Of a DNA stretch of 64,000 nucleotides, positions 1 through 8,280 are shown one piece after another. Location: positions 1,488,001 through 1,552,000 of the forward strand of contig NZ_CP100404.1 in assembly GCF_024218775.1 (NCBI RefSeq), written 5' to 3'. Position 1 is the first letter of the stretch, and each line of letters opens with the position of its first letter. The stretch is from Haloarcula marina. GTDB taxonomy: Archaea; Halobacteriota; Halobacteria; Halobacteriales; Haloarculaceae. Position numbers and translations under genes: made by a program. The notes under the pieces are model-generated. The model did no database searches. It saw only the letters and a list, made by a program, of their open reading frames with translations, and was not told where the DNA came from.

Positions 1-98
1 AGCAGGGCAACGGCGGCTACATCATCCGCCCGGTCGCTTCGGAGACGGAGGTCCGCTACACGACGGAGACGCCAACGAGCGAGACGACCACGAACTGA
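1..98 (+). CDS. DUF4382-type protein, C-terminal fragment (cut by window edge)
   Basis: Only the last 31 codons are present, ending in TGA at 96-98. The readable tail (QGNGGYIIRPVASETEV) closely parallels the end of the next gene (KRGNGSYLIRPVATGTTV), so this is the C-terminus of a paralogue in tandem with it. That segment is the last strand region of DUF4382 domains, followed by a short Thr/Glu-rich tail. DUF4382 proteins are usually exported or lipid-anchored and have no known biochemical function. The signal peptide lies outside the window. Confidence 0.75.
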   Translation, partial: QGNGGYIIRPVASETEVRYTTETPTSETTTN

Positions 99-195
99 GC
101 CGACCGACGCGCGGGACGGGGTTTCCGTTCCACGACTTGTCAATGGAATAATCGGTGGCCAGCAAGCCTTTGCGAGGGAACCGATATCTCTCCCT

Positions 196-1149
196 ATGGA
201 CCGGCGTACATATCTCCAGCGAGCGGGCACGGCAGTATCGGTCGCCGCGGTCGCCGGATGTACCGGCGACAGCGGGGGCGACTCCGAGAGCGGCGCAACC
301 GAAAGCTCCGACGACACCGGTGACCAGTCCGGCGATGGCACGACGTACGGGACGCTCGCAACGAGTGTCACCGACCAACCGAGCGACATCGGTGACTTCG
401 AATCCTGCGTCGTCACGTTGGAGGGCATGTGGCTCGTGCCCGCCAGCGACGACGCGACGGAGACCGACGGTGAGGGGACCGAGTCGGAGACGGAGATGAC
501 CGACACCGAATCGGAGACGGCGAGCACGGAGACCGAAACCGAAACCGCGACCACGACCGCAACGGGGTCGACGACGGACACGGGGACAGATACGGCAACC
601 GAGACGGCAACCGAGACGACGACGGACGCCGAAACCGACGATAGCGACGGCGGGCGCAGGTACGTCGCGTTCGAGGAGCCACAGCGGGCGGACCTCGTCG
701 ACCTCCAGGGGAACAACACGCAACTGCTGGACGAAATCGACGTGCGGACGGGCGAGTATCGGTTCCTCCAGTTGGCCGTCACCGGCGTCGAGGGCGTCCT
801 CACGGACGGGACCGAGGCATCCGTCGACACGCCGGGGAACGCGCCGCTGAAGTTCAACCACGCCTTCGAGATTCGCGCCGACGAGCGGACGCATTTCGTC
901 GCCGACTTCACTCCGGTCAAACGCGGCAACGGGAGCTACCTCATTCGCCCGGTCGCCACGGGCACGACGGTCCTGTACGGCGACGAGGAGTACACGGCCG
1001 AGGCTTCGGCATCGACGACGGCCGACGAGACGGCGACGGGAACCGACTCTGCGGAGACGGAAACGGAGACCACCACCGCGACCGAAACAGCCACCGACGA
1101 CGGCCCGGGGAACAGCGGCGGGAACGGCAATCGGCAGAACGGTAACTGA
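196..1149 (+). CDS. DUF4382 lipoprotein with a Thr/Glu-rich insert
   Basis: 317 residues. The N-terminus has an Arg pair (residues 3-4), a hydrophobic stretch and a lipobox ending VAGC at Cys22, so a Tat-exported, lipid-anchored surface protein is expected. A Ser/Asp linker follows. The DUF4382 domain starts near residue 45 (YGTLATSVTDQPSDIGDFES) and is interrupted from about residue 85 to 152 by a low-complexity run of Thr, Glu, Ser and Asp. It then resumes with RYVAFEEPQRADLVDLQGNN and ends near IRPVATG. A second Thr/Glu-rich tail and a Gly/Asn-rich end follow. The Thr-rich segments could be O-glycosylated stalks (inference). It is a tandem paralogue of the gene cut by the left edge. Function unknown. 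Confidence 0.85.
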   Translation: MDRRTYLQRAGTAVSVAAVAGCTGDSGGDSESGATESSDDTGDQSGDGTTYGTLATSVTDQPSDIGDFESCVVTLEGMWLVPASDDATETDGEGTESETEMTDTESETASTETETETATTTATGSTTDTGTDTATETATETTTDAETDDSDGGRRYVAFEEPQRADLVDLQGNNTQLLDEIDVRTGEYRFLQLAVTGVEGVLTDGTEASVDTPGNAPLKFNHAFEIRADERTHFVADFTPVKRGNGSYLIRPVATGTTVLYGDEEYTAEASASTTADETATGTDSAETETETTTATETATDDGPGNSGGNGNRQNGN

Positions 1150-1157
1150 GTCGAGGG

Positions 1158-1634
1158 CTACGGTCGGTCGACGGACTTCTCGACGACCCGCACGTCGTCG
1201 ATGGCGGCCGTCGGATACTGGCCGTCGTCGTCTTTCTCGTTGGCCTTCACCATGTCCCAGACGACGTTGAGTCCGGTCGTCACGCCCTCTAAGGCCTCCA
1301 TCTCACACCCGGTCTTTCCGACCGTCTCGACGGCGACGGTGAGTTCGACCGACCCGTCTCCGACCTCGAAGTCGGTATCGACGTTCGTGATCGGTATCTG
1401 GTGGCACATCGGAATCGTCTCCCACGTGTGCTTGACCGCTTGAATCGCGCCGATGCGTGCCGTCGTCAACACGTCGCCCTTCGCTACCTCGTCGTCGTTG
1501 ATGGCGTCCAGCGTGTCGTCGGAGAGACGTATCTCGCCGCGGGCGACCGCTCGGCGTTGGCTCTCGGCTTTCTCCCCGACGTTCACCATCTGCGCGTCGC
1601 CCTCGTCGTCGACGTGCGTGAACTCGTCGCTCAT
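1158..1634 (-). CDS. moaC: Cyclic pyranopterin monophosphate synthase MoaC
   Basis: 158 residues, the normal MoaC length. MoaC works with MoaA in the first stage of molybdenum cofactor synthesis, converting the MoaA product (3',8-cyclo-GTP) to cyclic pyranopterin monophosphate. Family motifs visible are MVNVGEK near residue 16, MCHQIPI at 76-82 (the LCHP-type motif) and KTGCEMEALEG at 107-117. The Lys in KTGCEMEAL and the conserved His lie in the known active-site region. Cytosolic. It is the second gene of a same-strand pair with moaB (48 bp gap) and converges with the DUF4382 gene 8 bp away. Confidence 0.95.
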   Translation of the reverse strand: MSDEFTHVDDEGDAQMVNVGEKAESQRRAVARGEIRLSDDTLDAINDDEVAKGDVLTTARIGAIQAVKHTWETIPMCHQIPITNVDTDFEVGDGSVELTVAVETVGKTGCEMEALEGVTTGLNVVWDMVKANEKDDDGQYPTAAIDDVRVVEKSVDRP

Positions 1635-1682
1635 ACCCGTCGGTAGCGCGAGGGGAGTGAAAACCGTACGGGATGGCGGCGG

Positions 1683-2225
1683 TCAACGACGGACCAGGCC
1701 GAGCAAGTGCCCCGCGGCGGGGGCGACGAACTCCGACGCGCCGAGTCGGGCGGCCGCTTCGCTCCCGGGGAGACAAAAGACGAGTCGGTCGTCGACGACG
1801 CCAGCGGTAGCGCGCGAGGCCATCGCCATCGGCCCGACGTCCTCGAAGGACCGCCACCGGAACAGTTCGCCGAAGCCCGGAATCTCGCGGTCGAACAGCG
1901 CACCGACGGCGTCGACTGTCACGTCGTCGTTTGTCAGGCCCGTTCCGCCCGTGGTGACGACGACGTCCGCGCCGTCGTCCATCGCACCTGCCACCGCGTC
2001 GGCGATGGCCGCCGCGTCGTCGCCGACCAGCGACCGGACGGTAACGTCGTGCCCGGCGTCGGCGCATAGCCGTTCGATGGCGTCGCCAGCGGGGTCCTCG
2101 TCGAGCGTTCGGGACGAGGAGACGGTCACGACGGCGATAGTGACGGCGTCGTGGTCGTGTGCGTGATGGTCGTCGTCTTCGTGTCCGTGGTGATGGTCGG
2201 AATGGTCGTGCCCGTGGTCGCCCAT
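1683..2225 (-). CDS. moaB: MoaB/MogA-type molybdopterin adenylyltransferase with His-rich N-terminus
   Basis: 180 residues. From residue 27 onward it is a typical MoaB/Mog domain, with TTGGTG at 91-96 followed by LTNDD and the LPGS loop near 152. This family adenylylates molybdopterin before metal insertion. The first 26 residues are unusual: 11 are His and most of the rest Asp, Gly or Glu, resembling metal-storage tails of HypB or SlyD. The segment could bind Zn, Ni or Cu (inference). The ATG at 2225 is the only start that includes this segment. An internal start without it would need a codon near residue 27, where there is no Met. Upstream of moaC on the same strand and divergent from mobA. 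Confidence 0.92.
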   Translation of the reverse strand: MGDHGHDHSDHHHGHEDDDHHAHDHDAVTIAVVTVSSSRTLDEDPAGDAIERLCADAGHDVTVRSLVGDDAAAIADAVAGAMDDGADVVVTTGGTGLTNDDVTVDAVGALFDREIPGFGELFRWRSFEDVGPMAMASRATAGVVDDRLVFCLPGSEAAARLGASEFVAPAAGHLLGLVRR

Positions 2226-2310
2226 GGTCGACCCTCGCGCCGGAGTCCTAAACCGTCCCCGGAGCGGACCCGGGGCGTACCTCTAACTGCCGGGGGCGAG
2301 ACGTACCGGC

Positions 2311-2922
2311 GTGACCGTAACTGGCGTCGTCGTCGCTGGCGGTCGGTCGACCCGCTTCGGCGAGGGCGAGAAGGCGCTGGCCGAACTCGGCGGCCAGTCG
2401 ATGCTCCGTCGCGTCACCGAGGTGCTCGCCGCCGTCGCGGACCGCGTCGTCGTGAACTGCCGCCCCGACCAGCAGGAGCGATTCGCCGCGTCGCTCGCGG
2501 GCGTCGACACGTCGGTCCGGTTCGCACTCGACGAGCGGCCGGACGAGGGTCCGCTCGCCGGACTCCGGACGGCGCTGTCAGTCGTCGAAACCGACCTCGC
2601 GGTCGTCCTCGCCTGTGATATGCCACTCGCCGACCCGGACTTACTGCGACGGCTCATCGACGACGCGGCGGGCGTCGACGCCGCCGTCCCGCGCCAACCG
2701 GGCGGTCCGGAACCGCTCCACGCCGTCTATCGCGTCGAACCGACGCGCGCGGCGGCGGACGCGGCGCTCTCTGCCGGAGAGCGGAGTTTTCGAGGTGCAC
2801 TCGACCGCCTCGACGTTCGGTACGTCGACGCCCCGGACACGCGGCAGTGGCGTCGCTCGCTCACGAGCGTCGACAGCGCCGAGCGACTTCGAGAACTGGC
2901 CGCGGCGTTCGAAGACCGGTAG
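2311..2922 (+). CDS. mobA: Molybdenum cofactor guanylyltransferase MobA
   Basis: 203 residues from a GTG start. MobA transfers GMP from GTP to Mo-molybdopterin to make the bis-MGD precursor used by enzymes of the DMSO-reductase family. The N-terminal nucleotide-binding loop reads VVVAGGRSTRFGEGEKAL (residues 6-23), and the metal-binding Asp lies in ACDMPLADP (101-109). Length and architecture fit the family. It is divergent from moaB/moaC across 85 bp, so three cofactor genes are clustered. It ends 1 bp before the convergent pyrI stop. Confidence 0.93.
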   Translation: MTVTGVVVAGGRSTRFGEGEKALAELGGQSMLRRVTEVLAAVADRVVVNCRPDQQERFAASLAGVDTSVRFALDERPDEGPLAGLRTALSVVETDLAVVLACDMPLADPDLLRRLIDDAAGVDAAVPRQPGGPEPLHAVYRVEPTRAAADAALSAGERSFRGALDRLDVRYVDAPDTRQWRRSLTSVDSAERLRELAAAFEDR

Positions 2923-2923
2923 C

Positions 2924-3388
2924 TCAGTCCGCGAGGATGTGCGCCGGGAGGTCGTTGCGGATGATGGTGTCGCAGTACTCACAGCGGACGCCGTCGTCGA
3001 CGACGGCGAAGCGGGACTCGACGGGTTCGTCCTCCGTCGTGATGCAGTTGTGGTTGGGGCATTCGAGGACGCCGACGACGACTTCGGGGCGCTCGACGCG
3101 GTGCTTCTCGACGACTTCGTAGTCCCGGACGATGTTGATAGACGCCGCGGGCGCGATGAGCGAGAGCACGTCGACTTCGTTCTGTGAGAGCTCTCGGCCC
3201 TCGACTTTCACGATGTCCTTCTTGCCCAGCCTATCGGAGGGCATGTTCATCGCGACGGAGACGGACTCGCCGCTGGTCCCGTCGATGCCGAGGATTGCGA
3301 GGACGTTCAGCGCCTGTCCACCCGCGATGTGGTCGATGACGGTGCCGTTGCGAATCTTCGAGACGCGGAGTTTGCGGTCGTCGGTCAT
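2924..3388 (-). CDS. pyrI: Aspartate carbamoyltransferase regulatory subunit PyrI
   Basis: 154 residues. The N-terminal allosteric domain ([20 protein letters not shown]) binds nucleotides, and the C-terminal zinc domain carries four Cys at 110, 115, 136 and 139 (CPNHNC and CEYC). PyrI gives feedback control of the first committed step of pyrimidine synthesis through contact with PyrB. Its ATG overlaps the pyrB stop codon by 4 bp, so the two are an operon and probably translationally coupled. Confidence 0.96.
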   Translation of the reverse strand: MTDDRKLRVSKIRNGTVIDHIAGGQALNVLAILGIDGTSGESVSVAMNMPSDRLGKKDIVKVEGRELSQNEVDVLSLIAPAASINIVRDYEVVEKHRVERPEVVVGVLECPNHNCITTEDEPVESRFAVVDDGVRCEYCDTIIRNDLPAHILAD

Positions 3389-4305
3389 CGTTCGGATTCA
3401 CCTCCGAGCAGCAGGTCGAGCAGCGCCATCCGCACCGGCACGCCGTTGTGGGCCTGCTGGAAGTACTTCGCGTGGTCGGTGTCGTCCACCTCGTGGGCAA
3501 TCTCGTCGACGCGCGGGAGCGGGTGCATAACCGTCAGGTCGTCTTTCGCCACGTCGAGCGTTTCGCCGTCTATCTGGTACTGTCCGGCGACTTCCCGGTA
3601 CTCGCTCTCGTCCGGGAACCGCTCGCGCTGGATGCGGGTGACGTAGAGCACGTCCAGTTCGGGGAGGATGTCGTCGAGTTCGGTGTGTTCTCGAACGTCG
3701 GCCCCCTCCTGATGGAGGTCGTAGCGGACGGACCGGGGAAGCTTCAGCGACTCGGGGCTGATGAAGTGCTGGTGGGCGTCGACGTTCGTCAGAGCGTGTG
3801 CCAGCGAGTGGACGGTGCGACCGTACTTCAGGTCGCCCATGATGCCGATGGTGAGGTCGTCGAAGCCAGCGTTCTCCCGAATCGTGTAGAGGTCGAGTAA
3901 GGTCTGCGTGGGATGTTGACCCGCGCCGTCGCCAGCGTTGACCAGTGGCACGTCCACGAACTCGCTGGCCATCTTCGAGGACCCCTCCATCGGGTGGCGA
4001 AGGACCAACGCGTCGGCGTACCCCTCGACGACGCGGACGGTGTCGGCCAGCGACTCGCCCTTCTTGACGCTCGACGATTCGACCGACCCCATGTCGACGA
4101 TGTCGCCGCCCAGGCGTTTCATCGCCGTGGTGAAACTCATCTTCGTGCGCGTACTCGGCTCGAAGAAGAGCATCCCGAGCAGGGTGTCCGCGTGCCGGTC
4201 CGCGTACGCCCCCGGGTCCTCGGCGATGTCGGCCGCGTGGTCGAGCACCTCCTCGATGTCGGCCCGCGTCAGTTGTTTCGCGCTGATGATGTGGTCGTGC
4301 CGCAT
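3385..4305 (-). CDS. pyrB: Aspartate carbamoyltransferase catalytic subunit PyrB
   Basis: 306 residues from the ATG at 4305. It condenses carbamoyl phosphate and aspartate to N-carbamoyl-aspartate. The carbamoyl-phosphate site STRTK lies at 51-55 ([12 protein letters not shown]), and the [12 protein letters not shown] segment and the late [10 protein letters not shown] loop are intact. The open frame extends upstream for about 70 codons, but that extension is low-complexity and unlike the family, while [12 protein letters not shown] is a family-type beginning. First gene of the pyrB-pyrI operon and divergent from the MinD-like gene. Confidence 0.95.
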   Translation of the reverse strand: MRHDHIISAKQLTRADIEEVLDHAADIAEDPGAYADRHADTLLGMLFFEPSTRTKMSFTTAMKRLGGDIVDMGSVESSSVKKGESLADTVRVVEGYADALVLRHPMEGSSKMASEFVDVPLVNAGDGAGQHPTQTLLDLYTIRENAGFDDLTIGIMGDLKYGRTVHSLAHALTNVDAHQHFISPESLKLPRSVRYDLHQEGADVREHTELDDILPELDVLYVTRIQRERFPDESEYREVAGQYQIDGETLDVAKDDLTVMHPLPRVDEIAHEVDDTDHAKYFQQAHNGVPVRMALLDLLLGGESER

Positions 4306-4393
4306 CTTACTGGGAACCCCGCCCCCGACGCTCTTGAATCTCCCGACACGGCCGGACCGAAGGTTCAAATCGGAGACCGGACCCACCCCCGCT

Positions 4394-5023
4394 ATGCTCG
4401 CGATTGCCGGTGGCAAAGGTGGCTGTGGGAAGACCACGACGGCGCTCGGAATAGCCCGCGCACTGGCGGACATCGGGGCGCGGCCGCTCGTCGTCGACAC
4501 CGACGCGGACATGCCGGACGTGCATCATCGCGCGGGGGTCGACGGGGACGGCGGCGTGGCGGTAGTCGCCGAGGGCGGACGCCCGCGAACTGCCGCCCGA
4601 CGGTCGCCGCGATTTCCCGGGGTCGACGTGCTTCCGTGCCGCGACGGTGACGCGGAAGCGGTTGCCGCCGTGGCCCACCGTCTCGCCGACGCCGCGCGTC
4701 CGGTCCTCCTCGACTGCCCGGCGGGCGCGGGGCCCGCCGCCGTCGCGCCGTTGCGCGCCGCCGACCGAACCGTCGTCGTCTCGACGCCCTCGCCCCAGAG
4801 CCTCCGGGACGCCGCGAAGACGGCCGCGATGGCGCGCGAACTCGACGCAGCGCCCGCTCTCGTCGTTCTCGTCCGGAGCGACGGCGAGAGTGACCCGTCG
4901 CCGCTGTTCGAGTCCCCGGCGGTCGTGCACATCCCCGAACTCTCAGAACCTCCACTCGAAACCGAGGAATCGGTAGCAGGGTACCTGAGCTGTGCGAAAA
5001 TCTTGCGCAAGCGGAATATTTAA
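4394..5023 (+). CDS. MinD/ParA-family ATPase (orphan)
   Basis: 209 residues from the ATG at 4394. It begins with a deviant Walker A motif, [11 protein letters not shown] (residues 6-16), typical of the ParA/MinD/Mrp superfamily. The next strand has [13 protein letters not shown], and DCPAGAG forms the second Asp motif. The protein is short and has no obvious amphipathic membrane-targeting helix like that of MinD. No parB-like, cell-division or chemotaxis partner lies alongside, so the cargo is unknown. Its end contains the TATA box of the following gene, suggesting linked but separately promoted genes. Confidence 0.85.
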   Translation: MLAIAGGKGGCGKTTTALGIARALADIGARPLVVDTDADMPDVHHRAGVDGDGGVAVVAEGGRPRTAARRSPRFPGVDVLPCRDGDAEAVAAVAHRLADAARPVLLDCPAGAGPAAVAPLRAADRTVVVSTPSPQSLRDAAKTAAMARELDAAPALVVLVRSDGESDPSPLFESPAVVHIPELSEPPLETEESVAGYLSCAKILRKRNI

Positions 5024-5024
5024 T
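5016..5024 (+). promoter_or_regulatory. TATA box inside the end of the MinD-like gene
   Basis: The A/T run atatttaat is centred about 28 bases before a likely transcription start just ahead of the ATG at 5052. This is haloarchaeal promoter spacing and supports 5052, not the upstream ATG at 5028, as the start of the next gene. Confidence 0.55.
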
Positions 5025-5051
5025 CGGATGGGTACATACGTTTCAAACTGG

Positions 5052-5681
5052 ATGGTGAACCGGCTCAGAACGGGAATCGATGTTCTCGACAGGAAACTCG
5101 ACGGCGGGATTCCCGCGGGGAGCATCGTCGCCCTCACTGCGCAACCGGCAAGCCAAGCAGAGCTGTTTCTGTACGAACTCACGGCCACGCGCGGGACGCT
5201 CTGGCTCTCGCTCGACCGTACGGCCCAGTCCGTCGTCGCCAGCATCGAACACACACCGGCCAACACCGGCGACCCGACGGTGCGCCACATCTCCGGCGAA
5301 GCGCCGCTGGACAACGCCGGGAAACTCGTCTCGGCGCTGCCCGAAACGTCGAACCTCATCGTCGACCCGTTGGACGTACTGGAGGCACAGGAACCCCACT
5401 CCCGGTTCCGGGCGTTCATGAACGACCTCCAGAACCACATCGTCAACACCGGGAGTCTGGCCATCCTCCACTGTCTCGACGGCCGAGAGGTCCCGCCGCT
5501 TCGCGATACGACCGAGCACTTCGCGGACGTGGTGTTCCAACTGAAGACGACGACGAACGGCGACGAAGTCGAGAACCGCCTCGCCATTCCGAAGTTCCGA
5601 GGCGGGCGCGCGCCAAACGACATCATCAAACTCAATCTCGTCGAAGAGGTCAGCATCGACACCAGTCGAGACATCGCGTAG
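5052..5681 (+). CDS. RecA/KaiC-fold protein with degenerate Walker A (HTR-like)
   Basis: 209 residues. The opening MVNRLRTGIDVLDRKLDGGIPAGS is the classic start of RAD55/KaiC-type ATPase domains. The P-loop that follows reads TAQPASQAE where the family normally has GxxGxGKT, so the catalytic Lys and the glycines are missing. The later strand LIVDPLDVLEAQ occupies the Walker B position. Related haloarchaeal proteins are called HTR-like or RecA-superfamily signalling ATPases. This copy probably does not hydrolyse ATP conventionally (inference from the missing residues). It overlaps no other gene and follows the MinD-like ATPase by 28 bp. Confidence 0.75.
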   Translation: MVNRLRTGIDVLDRKLDGGIPAGSIVALTAQPASQAELFLYELTATRGTLWLSLDRTAQSVVASIEHTPANTGDPTVRHISGEAPLDNAGKLVSALPETSNLIVDPLDVLEAQEPHSRFRAFMNDLQNHIVNTGSLAILHCLDGREVPPLRDTTEHFADVVFQLKTTTNGDEVENRLAIPKFRGGRAPNDIIKLNLVEEVSIDTSRDIA

Positions 5682-5895
5682 TCCGCTCGTGTCGTCGGCA
5701 CGCCATTCGGCTCCTCACTCCATCGTCCCGACTGGGAGGTGTCTTTCGGCCGAAACGGACGAATTATCGCGAACCGGTGTCTGTCTGTGGCCGTTACTCA
5801 GAACACGCTTCCGATTTAGAAATTGTCGAGTTCGAGTAGTGGTAACATTTAACACATATCGGATACAACAATTCTGTAGGTGTCGTACTACAAAC

Positions 5896-6033
5896 ATGAA
5901 TGCCCACGACCCGCTTTCGAAAGAGCAGCGACAGTTCGAGTGTCCCGGCTGTTCGTTCCTGACAACGGCCCCGACCAAACCCCATCGGTGTTCGCAATGC
6001 GGGGGCCGGATGTCGCGCCCGCGGGCCTCGTGA
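5896..6033 (+). CDS. Small zinc-ribbon protein (45 aa)
   Basis: 45 residues starting MNAHDPLSKEQRQF. Two Cys pairs, CPGC and CSQC, are spaced as in a rubredoxin-like zinc ribbon, and the tail is basic. Such mini zinc-finger proteins are common in haloarchaea and mostly uncharacterised; nucleic-acid or protein binding is possible. The ATG was chosen because the zinc ribbon starts directly after it and an A/T-rich promoter stretch (cattta near 5850) lies upstream. Confidence 0.65.
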   Translation: MNAHDPLSKEQRQFECPGCSFLTTAPTKPHRCSQCGGRMSRPRAS

Positions 6034-6093
6034 GACGGCGAGACTGAGCGCGGCGGCTACGCGGCTCGGAAGCAGAAAAACGCGGCTGTCGGC

Positions 6094-7059
6094 TTACTCT
6101 TCCGCGCCTTCGATTTCGTCGACGATTTCCTCGGCGTCGACGTCGGCGTCTTCCAGTGCGGCTTCGAGGTCAGCGCCACCAGCGCCGCCCATGCCGCCCA
6201 TCATGCCGCCCATACCCATGCCCATGCCGCCGAGTTCTTCCTGCACGATGATTCGGTCGACGTCGAGCAGTTGGGTGAGCTGTTGTGCGATCTGCTGCTT
6301 GCCCATCATCCACTGTTGGTTCATCGTTAGCTGGGGCGTGGCCTCGATGTAGAGCGTGTCCTTCTCGACCTCAACGGTCTCGTACTCGGGTTCGCTCTCC
6401 TCGTCCTCGTCTTCGTCGTCGGACTCGACCAGTTGCTCTTCCTCGACCGTGTCCGTCTCGAACCAGAGGTCGAGTTCCATGTCGAGCATCATCTTGATGA
6501 TGCCCTGGGCCTTCTCCTCCCGGTCGGTGACTTCCTCGACGACTTCGTACTCGTACTCGACGTCCTCACCGGCCAGCGGGTGGTTGAAGTCCACGCGGGC
6601 GCGGCCCCCGATGATGGTCTCGACGTGGCCGTGCTGGCCGTCGATGTCGACGTGGCCGCCGGGGTAGCGGTCGTCTTCCGGAATCTTGTCCTTCGAGACG
6701 GTGCGGACTTCGGACTCGTCGTACTCGCCGAAGGCGTCGACGGCGGCGATGGTCACGGTGCCCTCGTCGCCGACTTCTTTCCCGTAGATGTCCTCTTCGA
6801 CATCCGGGAAAATGTGGTTCTCGCCCAGGACGATGGTGCGGGGACCGAAGTCCTGCTGTTCGGTGTCGATGCCGTCTTCCTCGGCGACTTCGACGTCCGT
6901 GGTGTCGACGAGTCGGCCGTCCTCGACGGTGCGGGCGGTGTAGGCGAGTTTGATGACGTCGCCCTGCTGGAGTCCGCTCTCGGTCGCTTCTTCGGGCTCT
7001 TCGTCGGCCGCCTCTGTTTCGACTTCCTCTGTCGCGTCGGCCTCGGAGTCGTTGCTCAT
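6094..7059 (-). CDS. FKBP-type peptidyl-prolyl cis-trans isomerase (long archaeal form)
   Basis: 321 residues. After an acidic N-terminus, the FKBP domain starts at GDVIKLAYTARTVEDGRLVDTT (about residue 33). It carries the chaperone insert-in-flap region and the strand HVDIDGQHGHVETIIGGRARVDFNHPLAGE typical of SlyD-like archaeal FKBPs. A C-terminal extension follows, ending in a Gly/Met-rich run (GMGMGGMMGGMGGAGG) and an acidic helix. The protein should catalyse prolyl isomerisation and act as a folding chaperone in the cytosol. The Gly/Met segment may bind unfolded clients (inference). Confidence 0.92.
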   Translation of the reverse strand: MSNDSEADATEEVETEAADEEPEEATESGLQQGDVIKLAYTARTVEDGRLVDTTDVEVAEEDGIDTEQQDFGPRTIVLGENHIFPDVEEDIYGKEVGDEGTVTIAAVDAFGEYDESEVRTVSKDKIPEDDRYPGGHVDIDGQHGHVETIIGGRARVDFNHPLAGEDVEYEYEVVEEVTDREEKAQGIIKMMLDMELDLWFETDTVEEEQLVESDDEDEDEESEPEYETVEVEKDTLYIEATPQLTMNQQWMMGKQQIAQQLTQLLDVDRIIVQEELGGMGMGMGGMMGGMGGAGGADLEAALEDADVDAEEIVDEIEGAEE

Positions 7060-7110
7060 ATCCTGTTGGTCAGGCGTGCCACTCTTAAGAACAACGTTTC
7101 CCGCCCGCCG

Positions 7111-8145
7111 TCACGCGTCGGCGTCGCTCTCGTCGAGGATGCGCCGAAGCTTCGACGCGTCGATGTTCCGACCGGAGATGGGGATGACGACCGTCTCACC
7201 GGCAATCTCCGCCCCGGCGTCGAGGGCGGCGGCGACGGCCGTCGCGCAGGCCCCTTCGGCGACGATTCGCTCGTCACGGAACAGTCGGGCCACGCTCTCG
7301 CGGAGGGCGTCCTCGGAGACGAGACGGAAGTCCGAGAGGCCGTCGCCGAGCACCCCCATCGTGAGTGCGAACGGGACGCGAGTGGCGACGCCTTCGGCCA
7401 TCGTCTCCATTCGGTCGTGCGGGGCCAGCGTGCCGTCGGTCCACGCGTGATACATGGCGGGTGCGGCCGCCGACTGCACGCCGACGACATCGGCGTCGGT
7501 CAGTTCGGCGACGGTGAGGCAGTACCCCGCCGCCGACGTGCCGCCGCCGACGGGACAGAACAGGCGGTCGACCTCGGGGAGTTGGTCGACGACTTCCAGA
7601 CCGGCGGTGCCGACGCCCGCGACCAGTTTCGGTTCGTTCCCCGAGTGGACGTAGCGCGCGCCCTCCGCGACGGCGATGCCCTCGATGTGTTCGCGTGCGG
7701 CGTCGTAGTCGGGGCCGTGTTGAATGACCGTCGCGCCGAGACGCTCCATGGACGCCACTTTCCCCGGGTTCGCGTCCTCGGGGACGCCGATGGTCACTGG
7801 CACGTCGAACTCCCGGCCAGCCCACGCGATAGACTGTCCGTGGTTGCCGGAACTCGCGGTGATGAGGCCCCGGTCTCGGAACGCGTCGTCGAGCGAGGAG
7901 ACGAGATTCACCCCGCCTCGTACTTTGAAGGCCCCGGTGGGGAGGGTGTCTTCCCGCTTTAAGTACACGTCGGCGTCGAGTTCGGCCGACAGCGTCTCGG
8001 ACCGGACCAGCGGCGTCTGGGGGAGGTACTGGTCGACGACGTCGCGGGCGCGCCGCACGTCGTCCGTCGTGGGCGGCGTCAGGTCGTGATACGGGAAGAC
8101 GGTCGTTTCGTCGGGGGACTCCACAGGGTCGTAGCGACCGTCCAT
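7111..8145 (-). CDS. Threonine/serine dehydratase (PLP-dependent)
   Basis: 344 residues. It is a fold-type II PLP enzyme: Lys74 in GAFKVRGG forms the Schiff base, SSGNHGQ (98-104) binds the PLP carboxyl or substrate, and PVGGGTSAAG is the phosphate-binding Gly loop. The C-terminus (VVIPISGRNID) matches threonine ammonia-lyases. There is no C-terminal ACT-like regulatory domain, so this is the short, catabolic-type form. It would deaminate threonine to 2-oxobutanoate, or serine to pyruvate. A racemase activity in the same fold cannot be excluded. Confidence 0.88.
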   Translation of the reverse strand: MDGRYDPVESPDETTVFPYHDLTPPTTDDVRRARDVVDQYLPQTPLVRSETLSAELDADVYLKREDTLPTGAFKVRGGVNLVSSLDDAFRDRGLITASSGNHGQSIAWAGREFDVPVTIGVPEDANPGKVASMERLGATVIQHGPDYDAAREHIEGIAVAEGARYVHSGNEPKLVAGVGTAGLEVVDQLPEVDRLFCPVGGGTSAAGYCLTVAELTDADVVGVQSAAAPAMYHAWTDGTLAPHDRMETMAEGVATRVPFALTMGVLGDGLSDFRLVSEDALRESVARLFRDERIVAEGACATAVAAALDAGAEIAGETVVIPISGRNIDASKLRRILDESDADA

Positions 8146-8280
8146 ACACCTCCCCTGTGGGCAGAGACACTAAAACTCGCGGTCCCACCGATGTGGTCAG
8201 GACTGGTGCGGTCGTGATGCGAGCCCACAGAGTCGTGTTTACTGACGAACATTTATTGGCTGGGAATCGTAGGTCGCCCA

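Noticed and set aside
5052-5681. Active KaiC/RAD55 ATPase
   Set aside because: The P-loop Lys and glycines are missing, so an active ATPase label is not justified.
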